Made by a program: the position numbers and the translations under genes
Source of the DNA: Accumulibacter sp.
GTDB taxonomy: Bacteria; Pseudomonadota; Gammaproteobacteria; Burkholderiales; Rhodocyclaceae
Length of the DNA: 41,108 bases
Assembly (NCBI GenBank): GCA_031266435.1
Contig: JAISAZ010000106.1
Span: 1-41,108, forward strand
Reading direction: 5' to 3'
The notes under the pieces: model-generated
The model's input: only the letters and a program-made list of their open reading frames with translations
What the model was told of the DNA's origin: nothing
The model's database searches: none
Shown: in pieces, positions 16,479 to 24,076 of the stretch
How the letters are laid out: every line of letters starts with the position of its first letter
Position numbering within the stretch: position 1 is the first letter of the stretch

Positions 16479-16886
16479 TCATTGGCCCAGCGTCAATGTT
16501 CTGAGCAACAACTGTTTGGCGGTGTTCATCACGTCGGCGTTCGTCTGGTACGAGCGCGACGACGAGATCATGTTGACCATTTCGTCGACGACGCTGACGT
16601 TCGGCATCATGACGTAACCCTTGGCGTCGGCAGCCGGATTCCCCGGGTCGAAGCGCAGCCGCCCCGGCGTCTCGTCTTCGACGACGCGCAGGACGCGGAC
16701 GCCCTGCGAGACTTCGTCGTCGTCGAGTGGAATCGCCTCGAAAACCACGTGCTTCGCGCGGTACGCGCGCCCGTCCGGGCCGGTGACGCTGTCGGCGTTG
16801 GCGAGGTTGCTCGCCACGGTGTTGAGCCGCACCCCCTGCGCGGAAAGCGCGCTTCCCGCGACGTTGAAAACCCTGAAAACACTCAT
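16479..16886 (-). CDS. flgC: Flagellar proximal rod protein FlgC
   Basis: 135 residues, the standard length. The N-terminus has GSALSAQGVRLNTVASNLAN, the middle GYVMMPNVSVVDEMVNMISS, and the C-terminus RSYQTNADVMNTAKQLLLRT; all are FlgC signatures. It forms part of the inner rod with FlgB and FlgF, and is exported through the flagellar apparatus. It lies 18 nt after flgB and 31 nt before flgD. Confidence 0.97.
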   Translation of the reverse strand: MSVFRVFNVAGSALSAQGVRLNTVASNLANADSVTGPDGRAYRAKHVVFEAIPLDDDEVSQGVRVLRVVEDETPGRLRFDPGNPAADAKGYVMMPNVSVVDEMVNMISSSRSYQTNADVMNTAKQLLLRTLTLGQ

Positions 16887-16904
16887 GACCCTTCACCCCT
16901 TTCG

Positions 16905-17309
16905 TCAGTTGCTCTGCGTCGCCGCGACGAGCATCCGAACCTGATGCGTGATGAAAGAAAGCCCGGCTTCGTAACGGATCGCGTTTTCCGCGAATTCTCC
17001 GCGTTCGATGTCCATATCGACCGTGTTCCCGTCGACGCTGTCCTGCGAAGGCGTACGAAAGTCGAGCCGGGGCGACAAGGGCGCGCCCCCCGCGTCGAGG
17101 TGGCGCGCGTTCGTCGTCATTAGGGAAATCGCGCCGCTGGAACGCCCGCTCATCGCCTCTTTGAGCGCCTCGGTAAAATCAAAATCGCGCGCCTTGTAAT
17201 GCGGCGTATCGGCGTTCGCCACGTTCCCTGCGAGCACTTGCTGCCGGTACGCGCGCAGCCCAAGCGCCGTGGACTGAAAGGCGAATGCGTTGTCGAGTTT
17301 ACTGAACAT
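16905..17309 (-). CDS. flgB: Flagellar proximal rod protein FlgB
   Basis: 134 residues from the ATG at 17309 (MFSKLDNAFAFQSTALGLRA), followed by QQVLAGNVANADTPHYKARD, a clear FlgB signature, and the C-terminal AIRYEAGLSFITHQVRMLVA. FlgB is the base of the rod next to the MS ring. A TTG at 17324 is also in frame, but the sigma-54 promoter would start transcription near 17335, leaving almost no leader for it, so I prefer 17309. It is the first gene of the flg operon; flgA, flgM and flgN are not next to it. Confidence 0.94.
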   Translation of the reverse strand: MFSKLDNAFAFQSTALGLRAYRQQVLAGNVANADTPHYKARDFDFTEALKEAMSGRSSGAISLMTTNARHLDAGGAPLSPRLDFRTPSQDSVDGNTVDMDIERGEFAENAIRYEAGLSFITHQVRMLVAATQSN

Positions 17310-17345
17310 GGATATGGCTTTCAAAAAACACCTGCCGGGGTCTAC

Positions 17346-17360
17346 GCAAATCTCGTGCCA
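17346..17360 (-). promoter_or_regulatory. Sigma-54 promoter of the flg operon
   Basis: Reading the minus strand, TGGCACG (17360-17354), four bases, then TTGC (17349-17346) matches the -24/-12 consensus TGGCACG-N4-TTGC with correct spacing. Transcription should start about 12 bp on, near 17335, and reach the flgB ATG after about 26 nt. This implies RpoN plus a flagellar enhancer-binding activator such as FleQ/FlrC. Confidence 0.88.
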
Positions 17361-17439
17361 GCACCGCTTTTCACCAAAAAATCGAGCCTTTTTCCTTTAT
17401 TTTCCCTTGGTCGGCAAATATTGCCGACCCCTCAAGCGG

Positions 17440-17945
17440 CAAAACAGTTCATAGATCAGGAATCAGATGTCAGGGATCAGGGATCAGATGAAAACCGATC
17501 GGTGAGGCACGATCTTGTAGGGGCACGGCGTGCCGTGCCCAGCGGCGGTATAGGTTGGGGTGAGCGAAGCGATGCCCAACGTTACGCATGCGTATGAATG
17601 ACGGAATAGGGAATCAGATGAAAACCGATCGGTGTTTCAAAGCTTTGCCCCGGCGGCGAAGCCGCCACACGCCGGTATAGGTTGGGCTGAGCGAAGCGAA
17701 GCCCAACGGAGGGAGGGAATTTCCCCTTACGCGGCAATCGGCGACGCGCGATCTTGTAGGGGCACGGCATGCCGTGCCCTTCAGGGATCAGGGATCAGAT
17801 GAAAACCGGGGCCGGATAACTGAAAGGAAGGGGGAATTCGTGGCTCCCTCCCCTGACAAGGGGAGGGATGGGGAGGGGTTATCAGACGCCTCGGCGAATC
17901 ATAAGGACTTCCGTTGGGCTTCGCTTCGCTCAGCCCAACCTATAA
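17440..17945. repeat. Intergenic repeat cluster 3
   Basis: Between flgB and the repeat protein there is no gene. Modules: degenerate ATCAGGGATCAG tracts (about 17455-17490, 17605-17618, 17783-17800), the GATGAAAACCGATCGG unit (near 17488, 17618 and 17799), GGGCACGGC...GCCGTGCCC palindromes (17520-17540, 17759-17779), TAGGTTGGG...GCCCAACG palindromes (17549-17581, 17676-17708, and inverted 17912-17944), GGCGGCGAAGCCGCC (17652-17666) and a CCCCTGACAAGGGG hairpin (about 17845-17878). Two partial tandem copies of the whole arrangement can be traced. Confidence 0.8.
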
Positions 17946-17976
17946 TATGGTTCGTCCGACCTACCTCTTGGCGCCC

Positions 17977-19659
17977 ATGAAACCCTCCCTCTCCCCCTCA
18001 CCACGCCCGTTTCGCGCGGCTTTTTTCGTCTGCTTGCTCGCGGTTTTCCGCGCCACCATCGCCCCCGCGTCCGCCGAAGTCATCCACTACGGCGCCGCGT
18101 CTTCCGCCTTGCAGGCCGTACCGCCGGAACTCTCCTCACCCCATTCGTGCCTGCACTCCGCGTCGATCTTGCAGTCCGCGCCGCCGGAATTGCGCGGCGA
18201 CGGCGTTTCCGTCCTCGCTCCCACGGGCTATACCTCTGTTGTCGACAATATCCTCACGATCGACTACGCGCGCGGCGGCGCCGCCGATCCCACACACGCC
18301 GTCGGCGGAATCAGCGTCACCCCCGGCCTTGCCGTCACGGGCAACACCGTCACGCTGAAAAACGGCAGGGTGAGCCAATCACTCGCCGGCGGGGTGAGCG
18401 CAAACGGCGACGCCACAGCGAACGCCGTGATTCTCCTGGGCGGAAAGACCACGTCCGCCATCGGCGGGGAAAGCGTGAACGGCACGGCATCCCGGAACAC
18501 CGCCGCCGTCTCCGGCGGAGAAGCGCGCAGCGTTCGCGGCGGATGCAGTTGGACACAGCACGCGACAGAAAACACGCTCGCCGTCACCGGCGGCGACGTG
18601 CTGCTTGCCACCGGCGGAGAGAGCGCAGGCGGCGACGCGACGAGGAACACCGTCGTTTTCACCGACGGGCGCGCGAGATACGCCGTCGGCGGAAAAAGCA
18701 AGGGTGGCGAAGCGACGCAAAATACCGTGACCCTCGCCGGCGGCAAGGTCACTACGAGCACCGTCGGCGGAGAGAGCAAGGACGGCGACGCGATACAAAA
18801 CACCGTGACCCTCGCCGGCGGCGCGACCACCGGCTCCGTTTTGGGCGGGCACAGTTCAAGCGGCGCCGCGTCAAAAAATTCAGTGACGATGACCGGCGGG
18901 CGCGCGAGCAGCAGCATCTGCGGCGGAACGAGCGACGACGGCGACGCCACGGGCAACACCGTCACCGTCGCCGGGGGAATCGTCAACGGCATCATTTGCG
19001 GCGGACGCAGCAAGGCGGGACACGCCACGCACAATACCGTGACGATCAGCGGAGGAAAGATCGGCCACACGATTCACGGCGGGCACAGCGGCGACTATTT
19101 TGTCTCGGAAGAATACAGAACGGGGTCGCTCAAGAAGACCATGTCTCTCGTTACCGGCAAATATCGCGGCGACGCGACGGACAACACCGTAACCCTCACG
19201 GGAGACGCCGACCTCACCGACACCACCGTTCTCACCGGCGGATTTACCGGCAGTTCCGGCGAAGCCCGCAAGGGCAATACCCTGCATATCGACCGCTGGA
19301 CGGGAGTCACCCGCGCGCATATCGCCCACTTTGAAAACTATCGCTTCACCCTGCCCGCCAATCTCGCCGACGGGCAAAGCATTCTCACGACGAGCAACAG
19401 CGTTGACCTGGGCGATGCGGCGAACATTCGCCTCGACTTCGCGGCAGCCCCCGCCGCCTTGCGCGAGGGCTTTTCCATTCACTTGATCAGCGTATCGACG
19501 GACGGCGCCCGTGACGCCATGACCGGCACCCTGGCAAACACCCGCGCAAGCGCCACCGTCGGCGCGATCAGCTACACCTTCGACATCGCGCTGCAAGACC
19601 CTGTCAAGGCAGGCCACAAGTCCCTGACGGCAACCCTGCGGAAGGTGGTCGGCCAATAA
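17977..19659 (+). CDS. Secreted Gly-Gly repeat passenger-like protein
   Basis: 560 residues from the ATG at 17977. A signal peptide is clear: basic start, hydrophobic AAFFVCLLAVF, and probable cleavage after APASA. From about residue 105 to 360 there are ten repeats of 25-26 residues with the pattern NTVT-x2-GG-x5-6-GG-x-S-x2-G-x-AT, for example NTVTLAGGKV...GGESKDGDA. Such repeats occur in passenger domains of autotransporter adhesins and probably fold as a beta-solenoid. The end resembles the passenger part that precedes a translocator (RFTLPANLADGQSILT), but the protein stops without a beta-barrel. ATG 17947 is an alternative start. The exact family and export route are unknown. Confidence 0.75.
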   Translation: MKPSLSPSPRPFRAAFFVCLLAVFRATIAPASAEVIHYGAASSALQAVPPELSSPHSCLHSASILQSAPPELRGDGVSVLAPTGYTSVVDNILTIDYARGGAADPTHAVGGISVTPGLAVTGNTVTLKNGRVSQSLAGGVSANGDATANAVILLGGKTTSAIGGESVNGTASRNTAAVSGGEARSVRGGCSWTQHATENTLAVTGGDVLLATGGESAGGDATRNTVVFTDGRARYAVGGKSKGGEATQNTVTLAGGKVTTSTVGGESKDGDAIQNTVTLAGGATTGSVLGGHSSSGAASKNSVTMTGGRASSSICGGTSDDGDATGNTVTVAGGIVNGIICGGRSKAGHATHNTVTISGGKIGHTIHGGHSGDYFVSEEYRTGSLKKTMSLVTGKYRGDATDNTVTLTGDADLTDTTVLTGGFTGSSGEARKGNTLHIDRWTGVTRAHIAHFENYRFTLPANLADGQSILTTSNSVDLGDAANIRLDFAAAPAALREGFSIHLISVSTDGARDAMTGTLANTRASATVGAISYTFDIALQDPVKAGHKSLTATLRKVVGQ

Positions 19660-19763
19660 GCCTTCCACACCCAAACCTGGGCAATACCCTCCGCGCGTGA
19701 GGGAAGCGGCTCAAAAAAGGTTTGCCTTCGCCGAGAGATCAGGGTTAGAATCGCCGATAGTTT

Positions 19764-19960
19764 TTGGGTGCCTCGATTGAATCCTTGGATCGGGGTGAAA
19801 CGGGAAGCCGGTGAAGCCAAGTGTAAGCACTCACTTCGCCATTCCGGCGCAGCCCCCGCTGCTGTAAGCCTGACGACTTCGTCAAAACGTCACTGTGCGG
19901 AATCTGCGCGGGAAGGCGACGAAGAAGGAAGACGGCGAGCCAGAAGACCGGCCCAAAGAT
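19764..19960 (+). promoter_or_regulatory. Cobalamin (B12) riboswitch
   Basis: The order of conserved blocks fits an adenosylcobalamin riboswitch. GGGTGAAACGGGAAGCCGGT is at about 19793-19812, GCGCAGCCCCCGCTGCTGTA at about 19847-19866, CACTG with a GGGAAGGCGA segment follows (about 19890-19920), and a B12 box, GAGCCAGAAGACCGGCC, at 19937-19953. These RNAs bind the cofactor and switch off B12 uptake or synthesis genes. The usual target (btuB, cob genes or a B12-independent isozyme) is absent: the next 1 kb has no intact reading frame on this strand. Confidence 0.93.
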
Positions 19961-19965
19961 GGTTT

Positions 19966-20099
19966 GGTGTCCCCGGGGTGGGGGAAAGCCGGCCGTCCGG
20001 TCAGGATGTTTTCTCGTTCATCCGCCTTTCACGTGGCCGTGGCAACCAGCTTTCATCGGCTCCCCCAACTCGACCGGCCCCTCCCGGGCACCTTTTTTT
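19966..20099 (+). terminator. Likely riboswitch expression-platform terminator
   Basis: GGTGTCCCCGGGGTGGGG (from 19966) can pair, with a bulge, with CCCCTCCCGGGCACC just before a run of seven T at 20093-20099. The loop between is long and contains further complementary segments. Placement right after the B12 box fits a transcription-attenuation switch, though the long loop makes the exact fold uncertain. Confidence 0.55.
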
Positions 20100-20511
20100 A
20101 TGCCATATATTATAGCGTTTACAAGGCATCGGGAAGAAAATTTCGCCGTTCAAAACGGGCGCTCCACAGGAGAGTCCGCGATTTCAAATTGGCTTGGATC
20201 GGCTCCATCCCTCGATCTCATGACAAATCACTCTTCGGGTCGGCAGGCACTGAACGTCATCGCAGCCTTCCGGGAAGTGATCGCGCACACACTGCACACA
20301 CCCGAAATCCGGCGGAAAGAGTTCAACGGGAGCATCCCGCCAAACCTTTTCGGCGTATGCGTAGCGCTATAATGAGGTGGAAAAGAGGGGGAACGCGAGC
20401 TTTTATACGAATGGAGGGCGCAATTCTGGATGCCATCACGAAACTGAAGGCGGGTGAAACCACGTCGGACAAGCCTGCACCCGCCCTGCTCATTCCTTTT
20501 CCAGTTCATTC
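20100..20511. other. Gene-free stretch after the riboswitch
   Basis: No convincing gene. A 50-codon frame at 20220-20372 (starts MTNHSSGRQALNVI) has no ribosome-binding site and no family I recognise. TATAAT at about 20370 could be a -10 element but has no good -35. The stretch probably carries remnants of whatever the riboswitch once controlled. Confidence 0.4.
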
Positions 20512-20897
20512 ATGCCGAGAAGACGAGCCGCAGACAGTACTGCAGTACGGCAAGGCGAAGTCGACGACGGAAGGGATGAACTGGAAATGGAATCACCGAA
20601 CTGTGCGGCCTGATCGAGGCAGCACGAGCGCACGCGGCGCAGGTAGTCAACGCCACGCTAACGATGCTCTACTGGCACGTCGGCCAGCGCATCCGGCGCG
20701 AGGTGCTGAAAGACCAGCGTGCCGAGTATGGCGAGGAGATTGTGTCGACGCTGTCGACACAATTGGTACGGGAGTACGGGCAGAGCTTCGGACTGCGCAG
20801 TCTGCGCCGCATGGTGCAGTTTGCCGAAGCGTTCCCGGACGAGGAAATTCTCGCGACACTGTCGCGAGAATTGAGTTGGAGCCACTTTCACTCTTGA
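20512..20897 (+). pseudogene. yhcG-type (DUF1016) PDDEXK nuclease remnant
   Basis: Frame 20580-20897 encodes the N-terminal DUF1016 domain of YhcG-like proteins: ITELCGLIEAARAHAAQVVN, then LYWHVGQRIRREVLKDQRAE, YGEEIVSTLSTQLVREYGQS and LATLSRELSWSHF. Intact family members run past 300 residues, with a PD-(D/E)XK nuclease half at the C-terminus; here the frame ends right after SWSHF, at a hairpin-rich segment. The natural start is also lost: the only upstream ATG (20512, MPRRRAADSTAV) is in another frame and would need a shift near 20580. It is a dead fragment with both ends damaged. Confidence 0.8.
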
Positions 20898-20979
20898 CGC
20901 CAATCATGGGAGGGCGGAGCTTCCCGCCCCTCCCGCACCGGCGAAGCGAAGTCCGCGCCGTCGCCGGTTTTCCCGGTCT

Positions 20980-21783
20980 TCAGTCCGTGTAATACTTCGC
21001 GGGGATCACCCGAAATTCGACGAATTGATCTTCGACCGGCGGCGCCTTCAAGACCATCGGTACGATACCTTCGCTCGGCAGGTAGGTCTTCGGCAGTATT
21101 TTCTTGTCTTCCTCGTCGATCGAAAAGGTGGCGCACCACGCATCCGCGCCGCCGCTGAGGCTTTCGCCCAGGGGGAAGCAGAAGTAACCGCTGTCCGTAC
21201 GCAGCGTGTCGATGAATTTTCGGCAGTCATCGGGAACGTTTCCGCTTTCCTTCATGTCCGAGATCGCCTTTGCGGTGGATTTGAGCCACGCGACATCGTA
21301 ACGGTGCGCCTGATCCTGCGCGAATACGAAAACCGCGCCCATACTATCATCTGAAGGACCCGGAGACCAAAGCGCGTTGTACGCCTGGACGACCGCCGTG
21401 AAGACGACCGGCGCGTCGGCGATTTCCTTCAAGTATTTGTCTTTCCCGAAAAGGGGGAGACTACCCGCGCAGCCCTTGACGAAATCGCTGTTGACGTCGC
21501 GCGGCACCGATTTGTAGGGCGTCAGTTTGTCGAGCCGGATCGGATTCTCGACCTTGGCCGGGTCGAATTCGCCGATTCCGTAGCGCACGGCCAATTCCGC
21601 ACCGTCTTTACGCTGATTGGCGGCGCACCATTCGCGATAGGGGGACATGTCGATACCCTGCGCCTCGTACTTCCTGACCTCCTCCTCGCTCTTGATCGAT
21701 TTGTACCACTCCTCCATGGCCGTCTCGTTTTGCGCCTGCAACATCGACTGCACTTTCCCCTGCAATTTGTCAAAAAAACCCAT
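20980..21783 (-). CDS. Unknown soluble protein
   Basis: 267 residues from the ATG at 21783 (MGFFDKLQGKVQSMLQAQN), chosen because AGGGGAGG lies 7 nt upstream; an ATG 6 nt earlier and a TTG at 21807 are too close to it. The N-terminus is helical and amphipathic (MGFFDKLQGK type, common in proteins that associate with membranes or self-assemble). The rest is mixed alpha/beta with no signal peptide or membrane segment; I see no catalytic motif and do not recognise the family. It is downstream of the DUF/HIRAN cluster in the same direction but separated by about 335 bp, so it is probably transcribed on its own. Confidence 0.7.
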   Translation of the reverse strand: MGFFDKLQGKVQSMLQAQNETAMEEWYKSIKSEEEVRKYEAQGIDMSPYREWCAANQRKDGAELAVRYGIGEFDPAKVENPIRLDKLTPYKSVPRDVNSDFVKGCAGSLPLFGKDKYLKEIADAPVVFTAVVQAYNALWSPGPSDDSMGAVFVFAQDQAHRYDVAWLKSTAKAISDMKESGNVPDDCRKFIDTLRTDSGYFCFPLGESLSGGADAWCATFSIDEEDKKILPKTYLPSEGIVPMVLKAPPVEDQFVEFRVIPAKYYTD

Positions 21784-22117
21784 TTTCATGCCTCCCCTGA
21801 AATTCAAAGTCCGCCCCGTTTTCTGGGCATTGAAGCCTCGTCAAATGACCGATCAAACAAGCGATCTTCCGCGACCGCGACACCGAAAAAGTAGGCACGA
21901 ACGCATCCAAGGCCGCCCGGACGCTCGCCCTCTCACGGCATCCGCCGATTTTACATCAATGACAACGCGCGAATGCCTCGGCGCCCCGTCATTGGAAGAT
22001 TTTTTCACTCTGTCATTCCCGGAAGCGCGGGGACGATGAAGTCCGGCGAGTTCTGCCATCCGCTCGGCGTGGCGCGGTGTCCCGAAAAAGTCATCCGCGC
22101 CAACTGCCAATCGTTCC
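21784..22117. other. Spacer between two unknown genes
   Basis: No coding region is supported on either strand. It carries the ribosome-binding site of the 21783 gene and presumably its promoter, which I could not pin down. None of the window's major repeat modules appear in it. Confidence 0.4.
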
Positions 22118-22927
22118 TTACCCGTCGACTGACTTTCGATGCGCGACCCACCCCAGGATTCTCCGATTGCGAGCTTCGATGAATTGGGTCGCGAGCCGCT
22201 GGTAGTTTCGGTACGCTTCGACGGTAGCGGGAAGTGGCGGCGACGTGTCGAAGCTCTCGAAAGGAGCGAAAAAACGCACGGCGGAGTAGTCGGGCGAGGT
22301 CAAGTCCTGAAGCAGGAAGAAGTCGACATAGCCCTGGAAGGACTGAAATAGCGCGAAGAAGCTGCGGTAACGCTCCAGCGTGGCGAACAAGGGGCTGCCT
22401 TCGCCACGATAGTAGCGACGGATGCACTCGACGGTCAGGTCGAAACGGTCGCCGATCTGCCGATTAAAGCCGCGCGCACCGTTGATCGTCATCATCCCGT
22501 CGATCCGATTTCCGGGGAAGACCATCATTCCCCCGATCGTGTAGATCGCGCTGACGAAGGAAGACACCTCGTCCGCCTGAAGCTCGGCAACGACACCGGC
22601 GAGTCGCCGCAACCTCTCGAATGCCGGAACGACGGTATCGCTCGCCAAGATGAATTCACCGAGCGTGGATTTGTGGTACAGGTAGGCTCTTGGCGTCGTT
22701 TCGCTGAGATCGAAAAGCGCTCCGCCCGGAAGTTCTTTGCTCCAGAGCCGGCGGTGATAGCTTCGCAAAGTCGGGCTACGGGAATCCGGGTCTTTACCGG
22801 GCGGCGTGTCCGAACGAAAATCGAAAGCGATGTCGATGTCGAATACCGTGCGCGGCGGGAAACCATCACCGTTTCCGATTTCATCACCAGCCAGTTCTTT
22901 TGCCGAATGGATCAACAGTTCATTCAT
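22118..22927 (-). CDS. Conserved DUF6994-type protein
   Basis: 269 residues. The pattern FDIDIAFDFRSDTPPGKDPD, then SPTLRSYHRRLWSKELPGGA, SAIYTIGGMMVFPGNRIDGM and INGARGFNRQIGDRFDLTVE is one I associate with the conserved family DUF6994; the name is from memory. These are cytoplasmic proteins of unknown function found in many bacteria, often near mobile or defence genes. It starts 6 nt after the tail-anchored protein's stop, so it is translated from the same message as that gene and the HIRAN gene. There is no signal peptide. The length looks complete. Confidence 0.75.
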   Translation of the reverse strand: MNELLIHSAKELAGDEIGNGDGFPPRTVFDIDIAFDFRSDTPPGKDPDSRSPTLRSYHRRLWSKELPGGALFDLSETTPRAYLYHKSTLGEFILASDTVVPAFERLRRLAGVVAELQADEVSSFVSAIYTIGGMMVFPGNRIDGMMTINGARGFNRQIGDRFDLTVECIRRYYRGEGSPLFATLERYRSFFALFQSFQGYVDFFLLQDLTSPDYSAVRFFAPFESFDTSPPLPATVEAYRNYQRLATQFIEARNRRILGWVAHRKSVDG

Positions 22928-22933
22928 ATTTCT

Positions 22934-23599
22934 TCAATCCTCCCCACCGAAAAGCATTTTACCAATCCCCCAACACACGGCAAGCAGACCGAGTGTCTCC
23001 AAAAGTCCCCGTCCGGTCGTCTCTCCTGCGGGCACCTCTCTCCGAGATATCTGGCGCTCCGCCCAAAACGACAGCGCCTCGAGTTCCGGCGCCTCGGTCA
23101 GCGTCAGCATCAACCGAAGTTCCACATGCCCCTCAGTGGGCAAGCCGCGCCTCTTCAATACCGTCATCGGCGACGTCAGAGCCTCGCTTGTTTCCTGAAG
23201 CCACTCTTGCGTTTCATCTAATGAATGACGATAGACACCGGCCAGCAGGTCGCGCACAAGGACATCCTCTCCATAGACCTCCCAGGATTGCACGTTCTGA
23301 TAGCCGATGATCATTTGTTCGAGAAAGGCGTCGAATCGTCCCACAAAACGATGGACAGCGGCGGCGTCGGCTGCTTCGTTCGACACGATTCCGTCCATCA
23401 TGTTGTTGACACAAGCAACCAAGCCACAAAGCGTGGCTTCCAGAGCGCCGAGCGCACTCTGAATCCGCGAAAGCATGTCGGAGACGAAAATCTTTTCGTC
23501 CACGGGTACGTCGACTCGCGTCGAGAGTTCTTTTTCCGATGCGCTCAAGGCTTCGCCCAAGACAAGCAGGCGTCGGGGTAGCAAAGTATCGCCGCTCAT
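22934..23599 (-). CDS. Tail-anchored protein of unknown function
   Basis: 221 residues from the ATG at 23599 (MSGDTLLPRRLLVLGEAL); longer starts would overlap the HIRAN gene. Residues 1-190 are soluble, mostly helical, acidic and without a motif I know. Residues about 198-217 (GLLETLGLLAVCWGIGKMLF) form a single C-terminal hydrophobic segment followed by GGED, so the protein is probably anchored in the inner membrane with its bulk in the cytoplasm. It lies 11 nt after the HIRAN gene and 6 nt before the DUF6994 gene. The tight spacing suggests a joint function. Confidence 0.7.
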   Translation of the reverse strand: MSGDTLLPRRLLVLGEALSASEKELSTRVDVPVDEKIFVSDMLSRIQSALGALEATLCGLVACVNNMMDGIVSNEAADAAAVHRFVGRFDAFLEQMIIGYQNVQSWEVYGEDVLVRDLLAGVYRHSLDETQEWLQETSEALTSPMTVLKRRGLPTEGHVELRLMLTLTEAPELEALSFWAERQISRREVPAGETTGRGLLETLGLLAVCWGIGKMLFGGED

Positions 23600-23610
23600 C
23601 GCCTCATCCT

Positions 23611-24012
23611 TCAAGCAAGTAAATAAACAGCGAATTCGACGCGATCCCAAGGGTTCTCCGATTCCTTGAGCGCCAAAATCTCAGCGCTCAGCGCCTCGCC
23701 GCGATCAAGCAGTTGGCTGATGGCGGCGTTATCGATTCTCGGCACATAACCCAGTTTGCTACCACACCATTCCACGCGCACCGCGCGTTCGTCGTACGCG
23801 TTGTCCGCCTCGCGCCGCAAGTCGAGCGCCGCGCCGAGGGCGAGATCGGGCCAAACCGATTCACCTTGGTGATATTGAAAACCCGCGACCGGCGAGCGCT
23901 GCAATTCGACCCGGCGCCGGGTTGTCGCGCGCGGAACGACCGCGCGTGAAACAGGCGTTCCGGCGATACCGAAAAACGCCGCAAGCCCTTCCAGAAATGT
24001 TCGTCTTTCCAT
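23611..24012 (-). CDS. HIRAN-domain protein with Tat-like signal
   Basis: 133 residues from the ATG at 24012; the longer upstream frame is antisense-like and unsupported. The N-terminus, MERRTFLEGLAAFFGIAG, has a twin arginine followed by xFLE and a weakly hydrophobic stretch, as in Tat signal peptides. Residues about 38-131 form a HIRAN domain: SPVAGFQYHQGESVWPDL, LRREADNAYDERAVRVEW, GSKLGYVPRIDNAAISQLLD. HIRAN domains are known to bind DNA ends in repair enzymes such as HLTF; an exported stand-alone copy is hard to reconcile with that and may bind another ligand. It is the first gene of the three-gene cluster and is preceded by a WYL regulator. Confidence 0.82.
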   Translation of the reverse strand: MERRTFLEGLAAFFGIAGTPVSRAVVPRATTRRRVELQRSPVAGFQYHQGESVWPDLALGAALDLRREADNAYDERAVRVEWCGSKLGYVPRIDNAAISQLLDRGEALSAEILALKESENPWDRVEFAVYLLA

Positions 24013-24076
24013 GATGCCTCCCATTCGTCGTTGCGAGGCCAGCGTAAACGACGACAGGCTCAAAAACCGAGCCTCC

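Noticed and set aside
17440-17945. CRISPR-like array
   Set aside because: Repeat units differ in type and spacing, are palindromic modules, and there are no uniform spacers or cas genes.
18147-19334. Long frames overlapping the repeat protein on both strands (also 18264-19070 minus)
   Set aside because: The 75-bp DNA repeat keeps every frame open. Only the plus-strand frame from 17977 has a signal peptide and sensible repeats.
20220-20372. A 50-codon plus-strand frame after the riboswitch
   Set aside because: No ribosome-binding site or recognisable family; too weak to be the riboswitch target.
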